Virus record (IMG/VR): IMGVR_UViG_3300036985_001509 | Coordinates: 27,447 to 91,446 of that record | Reading direction: 5' to 3' (one strand) | From: a virus | Length of the DNA stretch: 64,000 nucleotides | Shown here: one piece after another, positions 43,471 through 52,814 of the stretch | Layout of the letters: each line of letters begins with the position of its first letter | Position numbering within the stretch: position 1 is the first letter of the stretch | Made by a program: the position numbers and the translations under genes | Notes under the pieces: model-generated | Databases searched by the model: none | Seen by the model: the letters and a program-made list of their open reading frames with translations, nothing else | What the model was told of the DNA's origin: nothing

Positions 43471-44334
43471 ATGGCAATTCAAGGAGACAAAAGAGAAAGA
43501 CAAGCATTACCTGAGGTAAGTAAAAAGGTGGGGCTATTTGAAGCACGCGTGGTGGCTATCAACCCCACAGCAGAAGAGTTCAAAGAGGTGTTAAACATCG
43601 ATCTTCCAGAGGAAAGTAAAGCAACTGAGTATTTAGGTGAAAGTCGTGACAAGAACACTTTCCTTCGCATAGATTTCTGGCTGGAGGAAGTTAAGAAACA
43701 GGACAGGTTTAAGGTGACATTCTTCTTAGAAGATAAGGAGCGTGAGAACAGAGATGGTAGTAAAAAGCAGTACATCAACAATATTGGTACTACTACATGG
43801 GCTGTTGATGAAAATGAACTTCCTGACTGGTTTACCAAACGTGACTATCGCGTAGCAAAGGTGGGTGAGGAAGAACTTTACAACTTCATGCGCACATGGT
43901 TGGAGCTTGATTATTCTCAGCCTGGCGCAGATCTTTCATTAGAGTGGAAGAAGCTCATGAAAGGAAACGTTAAGGAACTGAAAGATCAGGTGAATGGTGC
44001 ATATTGTACTAATGTTGCAGCTCTTGCCACCGTTACAGTTAAACAAAAAGATGGTGAGAACAAAGAATATCAGAGCATTTACAATAAAGCATTCCTGCCT
44101 GCGTACTATCTGAAGAACTTCCGTTTGATTAACTATAGCGATCCTACAGTACAAAGTGCTCTGCGTACTAAGAAGCTTAAAGATCTTAGACCGCATGAAC
44201 GTTTTGTAGTGAACGTTACAGGAGAATATGGTTGTAAAGACTATTACACTCTGCGTGACTTACAGGAGTATAACCCAGATGACAATCTGGTGGCTTCTGA
44301 CAAGACACTCTCTGATGACGGTAGTGACTATTAA
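43471..44334 (+). CDS. Probable single-stranded DNA-binding protein
   Basis: This 287-residue protein follows the Sak4-like gene and has a beta-rich core and an acidic C-terminal tail (SDKTLSDDGSDY), as in SSB proteins whose acidic tip recruits partners. Basic and aromatic residues are frequent in the core. No OB-fold alignment was made, so the call rests on tail, pairing and size. A terminator follows. Confidence 0.55.
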   Translation: MAIQGDKRERQALPEVSKKVGLFEARVVAINPTAEEFKEVLNIDLPEESKATEYLGESRDKNTFLRIDFWLEEVKKQDRFKVTFFLEDKERENRDGSKKQYINNIGTTTWAVDENELPDWFTKRDYRVAKVGEEELYNFMRTWLELDYSQPGADLSLEWKKLMKGNVKELKDQVNGAYCTNVAALATVTVKQKDGENKEYQSIYNKAFLPAYYLKNFRLINYSDPTVQSALRTKKLKDLRPHERFVVNVTGEYGCKDYYTLRDLQEYNPDDNLVASDKTLSDDGSDY

Positions 44335-44350
44335 TTTCCATTCCCCTCAC

Positions 44351-44390
44351 AGCCCTCATCAGAGCAATCTGGTGGGGGCTTTATTTTTTA
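44351..44390 (+). terminator. Intrinsic terminator after the SSB-like gene
   Basis: 12-bp stem (44351-44362 with 44369-44380, G-U pairs) with loop AGCAAT, then TTATTTTTT. Confidence 0.85.
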
Positions 44391-44394
44391 TTCT

Positions 44395-44775
44395 ATGATA
44401 ACAATTCCTGTTAGTGTAGGTGAGCTTATTGACAAGTACACCATTCTACAAATCAAACGTTCCAAGGTGAGTGCTGATAAGCTTGAGAAAGTGGAGAAAG
44501 AAGCAAAACAATTGCTTCCTCTGGTTGGTAAGTTTATTGCCATAGATTCTATATCTAGGTTGTATGAAGACCTTATAGGAGTGAATCTGCAGCTTTGGAA
44601 TGTAGAAGATGAGATAAGAAAGCTTGAAAAGGACAAAGACTTTGGTGATAAGTTCATTGAACTTGCTAGAGCTGTCTATCATCTAAACGATGAACGCTTT
44701 GTTGTCAAGAATAAAATCAACATGCTCACAGATTCAGACATTCAAGAAGTTAAACAGTATATTGACTACAAATGA
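44395..44775 (+). CDS. DUF6165-like protein
   Basis: The opening PVSVGELIDKYTILQIKRSK and the later VNLQLWNVEDEIRKLEKDKDF and ARAVYHLNDERFVVKNKIN match DUF6165 proteins, which in bacteria commonly sit with glycosyltransferase genes. The 126-residue protein is helical. Here it follows a terminator and overlaps the primase gene by 4 bases, so its link to the glycan cluster at 60-63 kb is only suggestive. Confidence 0.7.
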   Translation: MITIPVSVGELIDKYTILQIKRSKVSADKLEKVEKEAKQLLPLVGKFIAIDSISRLYEDLIGVNLQLWNVEDEIRKLEKDKDFGDKFIELARAVYHLNDERFVVKNKINMLTDSDIQEVKQYIDYK

Positions 44776-45776
44776 TTACAGGAGAAAGAAAGGTGAGGCT
44801 CACTCCTCAGGCTATTCTTCAGAAGATCTCAGAGTATGACATATTCAGGTTTTACATGCCTGAAAAGGGTTGGAAAATCAACCAAGCTACATTCTCTCCG
44901 TTTAGGCAAGAGAATAATCCATCCTTTCTGATAGGTAACAAGAGGGGGTTTCTGTCTTTCATAGACTTTGCGGACACCAGCAGGCGTGGAGATTGCTTTA
45001 CATTTGTCAAGCTACTACACAACCTGTCCACTATGGATGATGTCCTAAGGATGATTGATAGAGACTTTGGACTAGGATTCTTACCAAACACAAGAACAGG
45101 AGATTACAAGCGCATTACAAAAGAATACAAACAGCCAGACGATATTGGCAAGCGCTACTCCCTGATTCAGGTGGTTACACGTAAGTTTACCCAAGAAGAA
45201 CTCTCCTATTGGAATGACTATCACCAGAGCCTGGATGACCTTAGGGCTAACAGTGTCTATGCTATTAAGAAGCTCTATCTGAACAAACAACTGTTTCCAC
45301 TAAAGGACACAGAGCTCAGATTTGGCTATTTCTATGATGGACATTGGAAGATCTATCGTCCGTTTGGAGATAAGAAAAGCAAATGGGTGCCTAATAATGT
45401 CCCCATCACAATGATGGATGGTAAAGAGGATATTTTCAACTGTAAGGTGGCCTTCATCAACAAGTCTAAAAAGGATTACATGGTGATGAAAAAGGTGTTC
45501 CCTTGCTGTTGTGCTGTCCAGAACGAAGGTGTGGGCTGTTTCTCTGATGAGAATGTAGAATACCTAAAAGCCAACTCTGACAGGCAGATTCTGAGCTTTG
45601 ATAGCGATGAGACTGGTGTACACAACTCTAAACAGATTACAGAACTGTTTGATTTTGAATACACTAACGTCCCACGTAAGTATCTATCTGAAGGAATCAA
45701 AGACTGGGCTGACCTAGTAAAAAACCATGGGTATGAACCCGTAGAAAACTATTTAAGACAAAAATCAATTTTATGA
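44772..45776 (+). CDS. Phage primase (DnaG/TOPRIM-like)
   Basis: The 334-residue protein has ATFSPFRQENNPSFLI near residues 34-49, the CHC2-like position but without cysteines, then a TOPRIM-like segment with ILSFDSDETG near residue 275. It synthesises RNA primers with the DnaB-like helicase in the family role. Shorter than bacterial DnaG, as in many phages. It overlaps both neighbours by 4 bases. Confidence 0.75.
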   Translation: MITGERKVRLTPQAILQKISEYDIFRFYMPEKGWKINQATFSPFRQENNPSFLIGNKRGFLSFIDFADTSRRGDCFTFVKLLHNLSTMDDVLRMIDRDFGLGFLPNTRTGDYKRITKEYKQPDDIGKRYSLIQVVTRKFTQEELSYWNDYHQSLDDLRANSVYAIKKLYLNKQLFPLKDTELRFGYFYDGHWKIYRPFGDKKSKWVPNNVPITMMDGKEDIFNCKVAFINKSKKDYMVMKKVFPCCCAVQNEGVGCFSDENVEYLKANSDRQILSFDSDETGVHNSKQITELFDFEYTNVPRKYLSEGIKDWADLVKNHGYEPVENYLRQKSIL

Positions 45777-46582
45777 AAATTGCAACTTACAATTCAACCA
45801 AGGACCTGCTCGTAAAAGCACAAGTTCCCCAACAAACAAAAACATATAAGCCTATCACCCATCATCAGCTTATTGATCTCACATTAAATTCCATCCAGTC
45901 AGCAGGCTTTACACTGGACAAAGAGTTGTATTCTAGTACACTAGATGGTCAAATAGCAAATGGTAAGTTTACCATCAGCAATGTAGGAGATACAGAAATG
46001 CAGCTCCAGATTGGCTGGCAGAATAGCTACAACAAGACCCTGAGCTTGAAGTTTGCCATTGGTGCACACATCTTTATTTGTCAGAATGGTGCTGTACATG
46101 GTGATATGGGCTCCTTCAAGAAGAAGCACAAGGGGAATGTTCAAGAGTTCACTCCTACAGCCATTACAGAATACATCAAACAGGCTGGTGAAACCTTTAG
46201 AACCATGCAAACAGAGCGTGATGCTATGAAACAAATCGAGGTGACAAAGCGTGTAAAAGCTGAGCTAATCGGTAGATTGCTTCTAGAGGAGCAATTGATC
46301 AGCACCATGCAGGTAAACCAGATTGCAGCTGAGCTCACTAATCCTACGTTTGATTATGGTGCTCCTGGTTCTATGTGGGAACTCTACCAGTTCACTACAC
46401 AGACCATGAAGGATACTCACCCCAGATTCTGGATTAACGACCACATGAAAGCCCACAACTTCTTTGTGAGCGAAAGTGGTATACTTGTTCCACCTGTAGC
46501 TGCAGCACAATCAATCATGGCCATGAGTGGTGACACACAAGAAGAAATAGAACAGTTTAGACAGTTACAAATGACATTTTAA
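45773..46582 (+). CDS. DUF932-like phage/plasmid protein
   Basis: The protein has 269 residues. The middle part (LSLKFAIGAHIFICQNGAVHG, then VQEFTPTAITEYI) resembles the DUF932 family of phage/plasmid-like proteins, whose biochemical role is unclear. It lies between primase and UDG-like genes. Confidence 0.6.
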   Translation: MKIATYNSTKDLLVKAQVPQQTKTYKPITHHQLIDLTLNSIQSAGFTLDKELYSSTLDGQIANGKFTISNVGDTEMQLQIGWQNSYNKTLSLKFAIGAHIFICQNGAVHGDMGSFKKKHKGNVQEFTPTAITEYIKQAGETFRTMQTERDAMKQIEVTKRVKAELIGRLLLEEQLISTMQVNQIAAELTNPTFDYGAPGSMWELYQFTTQTMKDTHPRFWINDHMKAHNFFVSESGILVPPVAAAQSIMAMSGDTQEEIEQFRQLQMTF

Positions 46583-46583
46583 T

Positions 46584-47303
46584 ATGAATTGGGAGAAATT
46601 TGAAGACCAGTTTGACGAGAGCTGGCACTACAAAATGAAGCCATTCATTGAGAGTGAAGCTTGTGATGCTATCTATGAGTTTCTCAAAAAGGAAGCAAAG
46701 AGGGGCAAGAAGATTGCCCCCCTTTCTCCTAACGTGTTTAGAGCGTTTAGAGAAACCAAGCTGTCAGACATCAAGGTGATTATGATAGGCATGTGCCCCT
46801 ATCACACCTTTAGAGATGGGAGTCCTATAGCTGACGGTTTGCTCATGGGCTGTTCTACAACAGGCTATCCACAACCATCATTGGACAAGTTCTATGATGC
46901 TTTGGAGAAAGAGCTCCACAATGGGCTTAACCTGAATAGAAGAAAGAACCCAGATGTTAGCTATTTAGCTAACCAGGGCGTGCTTATGCTTAACGCAGCT
47001 TTCACTGTAGAGGCTAATAAAGCAGGCTCACATAATGCCATTTGGGAACCATTCATGAAGTATTTACTTGAGAATGTGTTAGATACAACAGGCGCTCCAA
47101 TCATCTTCCTTGGGAAAGATGCAGCTAAATATGAGCGCTATGTAGCCCCTTTTACATGGACATTTACAGTTTCTCACCCCGCCAGTGCATCATACAAGAA
47201 TACAGACTGGGATACAGAGGGTGTGTTTAAGAAAGTGAGCCAGATAGTTAAACAAAACAACAATCTTGAAATCGATTGGCTGGATGTTCATCCACCATTC
47301 TAA
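46584..47303 (+). CDS. Uracil-DNA glycosylase homologue with Asp-to-Cys catalytic change
   Basis: The protein matches family 1 UDG in order: the water-activating motif region (residues 69-74 GMCPYH, expected GQDPYH), QGVLMLNAAFTVEANKAGSH (about 136-155, the uracil-binding NTxxTV region) and the DNA-minor-groove loop SHPASASY (about 206-213, expected HPSPLS). The catalytic Asp position is Cys71 (bases 46794-46796 TGC) and the Gln is Met. Other residues look conserved, so it may be inactive, changed in specificity, or bind uracil-DNA without cleavage. Confidence 0.75.
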   Translation: MNWEKFEDQFDESWHYKMKPFIESEACDAIYEFLKKEAKRGKKIAPLSPNVFRAFRETKLSDIKVIMIGMCPYHTFRDGSPIADGLLMGCSTTGYPQPSLDKFYDALEKELHNGLNLNRRKNPDVSYLANQGVLMLNAAFTVEANKAGSHNAIWEPFMKYLLENVLDTTGAPIIFLGKDAAKYERYVAPFTWTFTVSHPASASYKNTDWDTEGVFKKVSQIVKQNNNLEIDWLDVHPPF

Positions 47304-47314
47304 AATCTAAAAAC

Positions 47315-47626
47315 ATGCAAATTGATGTATCACAACTCCAATTAGGAGATGAGTTCCTCTATGCTATAATGGGAAATATTGCTAGAGCTAAGGTGATTAG
47401 ACCTGTAGAAGTTAAAAAGGTGCAGCCTAATTATCAAACCCAGCCAGGAAAGGTGTTCTACAAATCAGTGAAGTGTAAGGTGGCTATGGAAGAAAGAACC
47501 TTCACCACAAGCTGGAACAATCGCACATATACCAAAAAAGAATACTGCGCATCAGACAACTACACTGTTGAGAAGTTTGTAGATCTCAATCACAGAAACG
47601 TTTGGTTAATTAAAAAAGAAGACTAA
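47315..47626 (+). CDS. Replication-region protein, unknown (103 aa)
   Basis: The ATG at 47315 gives a product starting MQIDVSQLQLGDEFLY; an earlier start in frame would overlap the UDG-like gene. Beta-rich and basic (VEVKKVQPNYQTQPGK). Its stop overlaps the next gene by one base. Confidence 0.6.
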   Translation: MQIDVSQLQLGDEFLYAIMGNIARAKVIRPVEVKKVQPNYQTQPGKVFYKSVKCKVAMEERTFTTSWNNRTYTKKEYCASDNYTVEKFVDLNHRNVWLIKKED

Positions 47627-48021
47627 TGAAACCTTTAAAAGTTGGAGAAAACCTCACCTTGAACATGGGTGACTTTATTGTGATTGCCTCAGGTGGTCAA
47701 TTAGATTATGGGTGGTACTGTGGACAGGGTAGAGGTGGGTCCACCCTTCATTATTACAGTATATGGGCTCCTGGAAGTGCTTTAGAAGACTATGAAAAGT
47801 ATGAAAAAGGAGAACCAATACGATCATGGGTAGCTGAAAGATTTAAAAGGCAGAAAGGATTTAATTCTAAATGCTTTTACAAGAACTTTCTGAGTACCTA
47901 TTATGAAAGTAGAATATTGAAGCCAGCTAATCCAGACGATCTATTTACACATCCAGAGCAACTAGCAAAATACAACAAATCAAAAGAAGCACTAATCAGA
48001 ATTAAATTCCTACAACCATGA
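47626..48021 (+). CDS. Conserved protein, unknown (131 aa)
   Basis: Beta-rich N-terminus with MGDFIVIASGGQLDYGWYCGQG, then a charged helix. No family recognised. It overlaps the rIIA-like gene by 4 bases. Confidence 0.55.
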   Translation: MKPLKVGENLTLNMGDFIVIASGGQLDYGWYCGQGRGGSTLHYYSIWAPGSALEDYEKYEKGEPIRSWVAERFKRQKGFNSKCFYKNFLSTYYESRILKPANPDDLFTHPEQLAKYNKSKEALIRIKFLQP

Positions 48022-50348
48022 TTTTAGAAAAACAGAAAGAAGCAATGGTTCACCAGGAAGGTGAAACACAAGAATCTATTGGAATGTCCCTTGACTTAGA
48101 ATCAGCACAGGTATTGATGCAGATGCTTAGTAAGAATCTGTATTCAGATGCTATTGGTTCTACTGTCAGAGAGTGTGCATCCAATGCACTAGACTCACAC
48201 CGCAGGGCTGGTGTTGATAAGCCTATCGTTGTTGCTCTGAGCAAGAACAAAGAAGACAACTATGAGTTCTCTGTGGAGGACTTTGGTATTGGTTTGGATG
48301 CTGATGACGTAAAGAATATCATCAGTAAGTATGGTAAGAGTACAAAGCGTAATAGCGCTACAGAACTAGGCATGATGGGGCTAGGTTTCAAAGCCCCGCT
48401 AGCGTACAGCTCAAGCTTCTATTTTGTCTGTCGTAAGGATGGAATGGAACGCAAGTATATGATGTACGAGGGTGAAGATGTCAATACTATTGACCTTCTT
48501 TATGAAGCACCCACAGATCAGCCTAATGGTGTTAAAGTGATTGTACCTATCAAGTATTATGATAGATACAGTTTTGAGAACAAAATCAAGGAGCAGCTCG
48601 CTTATTTTGAGAGTGTCTACTTTGATGTACCAAACATCGCTAATAACTTTGTAATTACACGCCATGAACTCTTCCAATTTTCGGAGCTGTCTAGTGATAA
48701 TAATTTGCATGTTTGTCTGGATAATGTCTATTATCCTCTTGACTTCAGCAAACTGGGAATTGATAGAATCCATCTTCCAGTGGCTCTCAGATTTAGTCTG
48801 ACGGATGGCTTGTTCCCAACTCCAAACAGGGAATCCATTCGATACACACAGGAGGCCAAGACTATCATCCTGGATAAGATCAGAGATGCTTCCAACTACT
48901 TCATCCAGAGGTACAATGACACGGTTAAGGACACTACCAACCTGAAGATAGTTATTGACTATTACAACTCTGACAGTCGCTATCTGAAGATAGGTAAGAA
49001 CAGCTGGGACATTCATCCTCTATCTAAGTTTGCTACCATAGGTATTGCAGCCCCTAAGCTCAAGGGTATCGAACTGCTTGATATGGAGCGCCTTGTGAAG
49101 CTTCAGGATTATCTTCTTGGTGAGTATGAGGGTAAGTATTATGTAACTGGTAAGTCTGTGCGTGAAGCAAAGCGTTATTACCAAACTACGTCTCTCAGAA
49201 AGCTCACTCACACGATTTATGTCTATGAGTCGGACAGAATCTCTGGCTTGAAAAAAGACTATCTGAAGAGTGTGCAGCCTGATAATCACACAGAGGCGCT
49301 CATTGTTAGAAAGGTTGGTTCTTTCCCTTTACGCAGCAAGAATGCACGTGGTGATTTTGACAACTATTACACCATGTTACAGCTGGGTAACCATCCCAAA
49401 ACTGAATGGAGAAAGCGTATTCAGGAGTTCCAATCCATCATCAAGAGCTATACTGACCACTTCGTAAACATTGACGCTCTAGAGGTGCCTCAGGAGTTTA
49501 TCGATGGTAGAAAGAAGAATCGCATCAGCACTGGTCAAATCAAGGGCACAGGAGCTACTGGTGGTGGTCCTCGTAGAATTAAGCTGAAAGGTGAGATGAT
49601 ATGTAAGCAGGCTGAACATCTAGAGCGCTGGGTGGATGGAAAGAACTGTAAATGGGTGAGCAAGACCTATGACATGTCTAAGTTCCACCAGAACGAATTC
49701 ATCCTCGTATATGGTAAGCAGGAAGATGCTGACAAGATGGACAAGTGGTTCAAACCTACGCGTAATCTTAAAGTGGAACTAGCCATCCTCAGCGAGCGTG
49801 AGATTAAGCTTGTAGAGAAAGTCCAATTACATAACCTAATGTCATTTAGTAAATTTATGGAAGGAAAGAATAAACCGTTCCAACGGATAGTAACAGCATG
49901 TCTTATCGATAAGCTCTATGACGAATATAAATACATATTCCGTAGCTGTGCAGTTCTTGAACATATCTCTAAAGACTTGTACAACAAGATTGTGAGTCTG
50001 AGAGAATATAGAGAGAAGAACTTCAGAGACATCAACGATGAGTATAGAAATATCCTCATAGAGCATGCAAAGGAAATCAAGGGTTTTGATATGTCTATCT
50101 ATTCCACTGTTGTGGAGATAGAAAGTATCTGTAAGAAGCTTCCATTCCTAGACCCAATGATGAGTAACATCCGTTTTTATGGAGATGAGGATGATAAAAA
50201 GCCAATGGTTATAGCCCTGAAGGATCTATTCAAATACCACAAGCATAGAATAGATTGGAAGAATTATTCAATCCGTTTCAATGAGGACCTCCCTTTAGAG
50301 GAGACGCTAACAACGGAAACTGTTGAACAATTGGTACAACAAGATTAA
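48018..50348 (+). CDS. rIIA-like GHKL ATPase
   Basis: The 776-residue protein starts with a GHKL ATP-binding domain: N-box RECASNALD at 51-59, DFGIG at 88-92 and MMGLGFKAP at 119-127. The rest is charged helical sequence. T4 rIIA has the same fold and similar size, is membrane-associated and is tied to rIIB and to exclusion by host systems. The rIIB-like gene is the next gene, which supports the pair. The biochemical role is unknown in all these phages. Confidence 0.75.
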   Translation: MILEKQKEAMVHQEGETQESIGMSLDLESAQVLMQMLSKNLYSDAIGSTVRECASNALDSHRRAGVDKPIVVALSKNKEDNYEFSVEDFGIGLDADDVKNIISKYGKSTKRNSATELGMMGLGFKAPLAYSSSFYFVCRKDGMERKYMMYEGEDVNTIDLLYEAPTDQPNGVKVIVPIKYYDRYSFENKIKEQLAYFESVYFDVPNIANNFVITRHELFQFSELSSDNNLHVCLDNVYYPLDFSKLGIDRIHLPVALRFSLTDGLFPTPNRESIRYTQEAKTIILDKIRDASNYFIQRYNDTVKDTTNLKIVIDYYNSDSRYLKIGKNSWDIHPLSKFATIGIAAPKLKGIELLDMERLVKLQDYLLGEYEGKYYVTGKSVREAKRYYQTTSLRKLTHTIYVYESDRISGLKKDYLKSVQPDNHTEALIVRKVGSFPLRSKNARGDFDNYYTMLQLGNHPKTEWRKRIQEFQSIIKSYTDHFVNIDALEVPQEFIDGRKKNRISTGQIKGTGATGGGPRRIKLKGEMICKQAEHLERWVDGKNCKWVSKTYDMSKFHQNEFILVYGKQEDADKMDKWFKPTRNLKVELAILSEREIKLVEKVQLHNLMSFSKFMEGKNKPFQRIVTACLIDKLYDEYKYIFRSCAVLEHISKDLYNKIVSLREYREKNFRDINDEYRNILIEHAKEIKGFDMSIYSTVVEIESICKKLPFLDPMMSNIRFYGDEDDKKPMVIALKDLFKYHKHRIDWKNYSIRFNEDLPLEETLTTETVEQLVQQD

Positions 50349-50354
50349 ACAAAA

Positions 50355-50377
50355 GGGGGGATGTAATGTCCCCCCCT
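50355..50377 (+). terminator. GC-rich hairpin after rIIA-like gene
   Basis: 7-bp stem GGGGGGA/TCCCCCC (50355-50361 with 50369-50375), 7-base loop, followed by ATTAAAATTTT. With no U-only tract it may be a weak terminator or a spacer hairpin between rIIA-like and rIIB-like genes. Confidence 0.55.
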
Positions 50378-50401
50378 ATTAAAATTTTAAAACACAATCA
50401 A

Positions 50402-51901
50402 ATGAGTATCTTTAGCCTAAACTGGTTTAAATCAAGAAAACAACAAGAGATCGAGGATCTCAAGCATGAAATCAAAATGAAGGAGCTGCAGAGACAGCTA
50501 GAAAGAATGGATAGCGCCCCAGTGCCTGCACAACAAAGCACAACCTGGAATTATAACTATGTACCCAGTCAACCAACTGTGCCTACAAAGCCCTACAAGA
50601 ATATCAAGTTGGTCAACGACACGCTCACTATTGTTCTGAATGATGGGTCTATCATCACTAAACCTGGTGCAAGTAACGATGACTTTATAACTGCTCGCAA
50701 AGCATCCACAGAAGAGCAGCTTCTCACTCTTGTTGCTAGTCCAGAGATTGTGGCTGAAAGAAAGAAAGAAGAAGCAGAACTGGCTAGAAATAAAGCACTT
50801 AGAGATGGCATCAATAAACTTGGTGAGCTAAATGACTTCCGTGTAGATGGTGGTTCTGTCTACCTCACAGGTATTGATCGTTCCCTACCACAGCTGCTAG
50901 TTGAGGAGTTTGTTGTAATTGCATCCAGAAGCAACTTCAATTCCTATTTGCTGGCTAAAGATGAGGAGTTTCAGTCCCTGAAGCGCTTCTTTATGTGGTG
51001 CTGTCTGAATCCTCGTGCAGAGGTGGCAGATAAGCTATATAACTTCCTGAAAAACAACGCATTCAAAATCACCAAGCAGGGCTTCTTCGCTGCACTCAGA
51101 AATGTGGTAACACTACACGGATCTACAGAACTGGTCCAGTTTGTATCCAACGCCTACACCAAGGTGAAAGCTGTGTGGAAGAAGAGTCCAGATGATTATG
51201 AAGTGTATCTAAAGGATGGTGCTTATTCCTTCATCCATGTAGATGATACATACACTACAGAAACAGTAGAAGGTGAAGAGTATTATGATGAAGATGTCGA
51301 AGATTATGTATGTGAAGAAGATGAAGAAATCACTGTAAAGAGAACAGACCTTGGAGAACACATCGGTAATCTGACAGAAATCTATCTGGACCTGCCTAAT
51401 AGAAGCGAGAACAGATTTACAGATGCTCATACAAAAACCTTTGACATTCGTGTAGGTAGACCTGTAAACATGGACCCTAAAGCATGTCGTTGGAATACAG
51501 ACGATTGTGGTGCTGAGGGTTTACACTTCACCTCTGATGAGATTCACTATGTAGGATGTGGTGACCAGTCTGTACTGGTGCTCATTAACCCAATGAAGGT
51601 GGTGGGTATTGGTGAGAGCAAAGGTAGATGTTGGGAGTATTTACCAATCATGACTGTTCCTCGTGATGAAGCAACATCTATTCTGCATGATCTGGACTTT
51701 GACATGCTGCAGCTTGACGATAGCTATGCTGTTCGTGAGCTTGAGGGTTTGACAGAGAAAGCAAAAGATGGTTTTGTTGCTGAGAGCAAGAAGCATGAAT
51801 TCAACATGCCTCATATCTCTACAAGAGACATTGAGAACATCGTAGCTTCTTTGGATGAGATGAAGAACGAAATCAGCAAGCGCATCGTTGCTCTTGATTA
51901 A
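50402..51901 (+). CDS. rIIB-like protein
   Basis: Starting at ATG 50402 (499 residues; an in-frame start at 50366 is less likely), the protein has a coiled N-terminus, an Asp/Glu-rich middle (YYDEDVEDYVCEEDEE) and a C-terminal part with GLHFTSDEIHYVGCG and VLINPMKVVGI that follows the conserved GLH...NP pattern of T4 rIIB. It is longer than T4 rIIB. A 13-bp hairpin follows. Pairing with rIIA-like gene supports the call. Confidence 0.65.
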   Translation: MSIFSLNWFKSRKQQEIEDLKHEIKMKELQRQLERMDSAPVPAQQSTTWNYNYVPSQPTVPTKPYKNIKLVNDTLTIVLNDGSIITKPGASNDDFITARKASTEEQLLTLVASPEIVAERKKEEAELARNKALRDGINKLGELNDFRVDGGSVYLTGIDRSLPQLLVEEFVVIASRSNFNSYLLAKDEEFQSLKRFFMWCCLNPRAEVADKLYNFLKNNAFKITKQGFFAALRNVVTLHGSTELVQFVSNAYTKVKAVWKKSPDDYEVYLKDGAYSFIHVDDTYTTETVEGEEYYDEDVEDYVCEEDEEITVKRTDLGEHIGNLTEIYLDLPNRSENRFTDAHTKTFDIRVGRPVNMDPKACRWNTDDCGAEGLHFTSDEIHYVGCGDQSVLVLINPMKVVGIGESKGRCWEYLPIMTVPRDEATSILHDLDFDMLQLDDSYAVRELEGLTEKAKDGFVAESKKHEFNMPHISTRDIENIVASLDEMKNEISKRIVALD

Positions 51902-51908
51902 TAATTTT

Positions 51909-51956
51909 GGGAGTGTCACTATTTTTCGTAATTTAGTGACATTCCCTTATTATAAC
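51909..51956 (+). terminator. Hairpin terminator after rIIB-like gene
   Basis: 13-bp stem (51909-51921 with 51934-51946, one G-U pair), 12-base loop, followed by TTATTATAA. Confidence 0.7.
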
Positions 51957-51959
51957 TCT

Positions 51960-52364
51960 ATGACAACTAAGAAGATACGTAAGCCTAGGAAGCCAAAGGT
52001 GCTGCGCACTAGAAATGCTGGAACCATGACAGAATCAGCATTCTGGTCCTTCATTCGTAGTGCCCTAAGGCAGAAGAGCAGATTTTGGAAACCTATATTG
52101 CAATGCAAATATGAAGCCCGTAGAACCTATAAAGGTCCTAATAAGAGGCAGAAGTTTGAATACCTGTGCAACAGCTGTAATAAATGGTTCCCAGAGAAGA
52201 AAATTAACGTGGATCATACAGTTCCTGCAGGTTCTCTAAACTGTGCAGCAGACCTCCCAGGATTTGTGGAGCGCCTGTTTTGTGAGAAAGAACATCTGCA
52301 AGTGCTATGTGAGACATGTCATGATGAAAAAACTAAACAAGAAAAACTATGTCAGAAGAAGTAA
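51960..52364 (+). CDS. HNH endonuclease-like protein
   Basis: Starting at ATG 51960 (134 residues), the C-terminal half has LCNSCNKWF, INVDHTVPAG and VLCETCHDEKT, an HNH arrangement with two CxxC zinc ligands. The basic N-terminus fits DNA binding. HNH proteins in phages act as homing or packaging nucleases; which applies here is unknown. It overlaps the next gene by 16 bases. Confidence 0.7.
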   Translation: MTTKKIRKPRKPKVLRTRNAGTMTESAFWSFIRSALRQKSRFWKPILQCKYEARRTYKGPNKRQKFEYLCNSCNKWFPEKKINVDHTVPAGSLNCAADLPGFVERLFCEKEHLQVLCETCHDEKTKQEKLCQKK

Positions 52365-52627
52365 ACCAAATTGTCATCAACAAAGAGCCCTCCTTTACAG
52401 AGGTGTGGCACGAGGGGTACATTGAATCCAATGGGGAACGTCATTACTTTTGGCTTATTAATCCTCAGGGTGTAGATCCTAGAGGTAATGAATATGCTCA
52501 AGAGGTGAGATGGTTCTTTGCTCGTGTCCCTAGAGAAGTGAGAGCTATGTACAATTCTATTATTGAAGCATTTAAACAGACAGAGAATGATAGTGCAAAC
52601 AGTGCACGAGATTCTAAATCCCTTTGA
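52349..52627 (+). CDS. Small protein, unknown (92 aa)
   Basis: Aromatic-rich (WHEGYIESNGERHYFWL), with a C-terminal Ser-rich end. Overlaps both neighbours, 41 bases with the next. No function recognised. Confidence 0.5.
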   Translation: MSEEVNQIVINKEPSFTEVWHEGYIESNGERHYFWLINPQGVDPRGNEYAQEVRWFFARVPREVRAMYNSIIEAFKQTENDSANSARDSKSL

Positions 52628-52814
52628 TGTAGAAGTGCGAGAACTGGGGTATGGGGTGGCTTTATTTCTGATAACAGGAAGCATCCATTCCAACCCTCAG
52701 TTTATCGTGCGTTTCTATCATACAGGAGAAATTAGAACCGTGGACCAAAATGACCTACGTGTATACGGTAATCCAACAGCAGGTGAATCTTTAAAACCAA
52801 AAGACAATGATTAA
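52587..52814 (+). CDS. Small protein, unknown (75 aa)
   Basis: ATG 52587 gives MIVQTVHEILNPFDVEV; an earlier in-frame ATG exists at 52563. A beta-rich product with GSIHSNPQFIVRFYHTGE. No family recognised. Confidence 0.5.
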   Translation: MIVQTVHEILNPFDVEVRELGYGVALFLITGSIHSNPQFIVRFYHTGEIRTVDQNDLRVYGNPTAGESLKPKDND

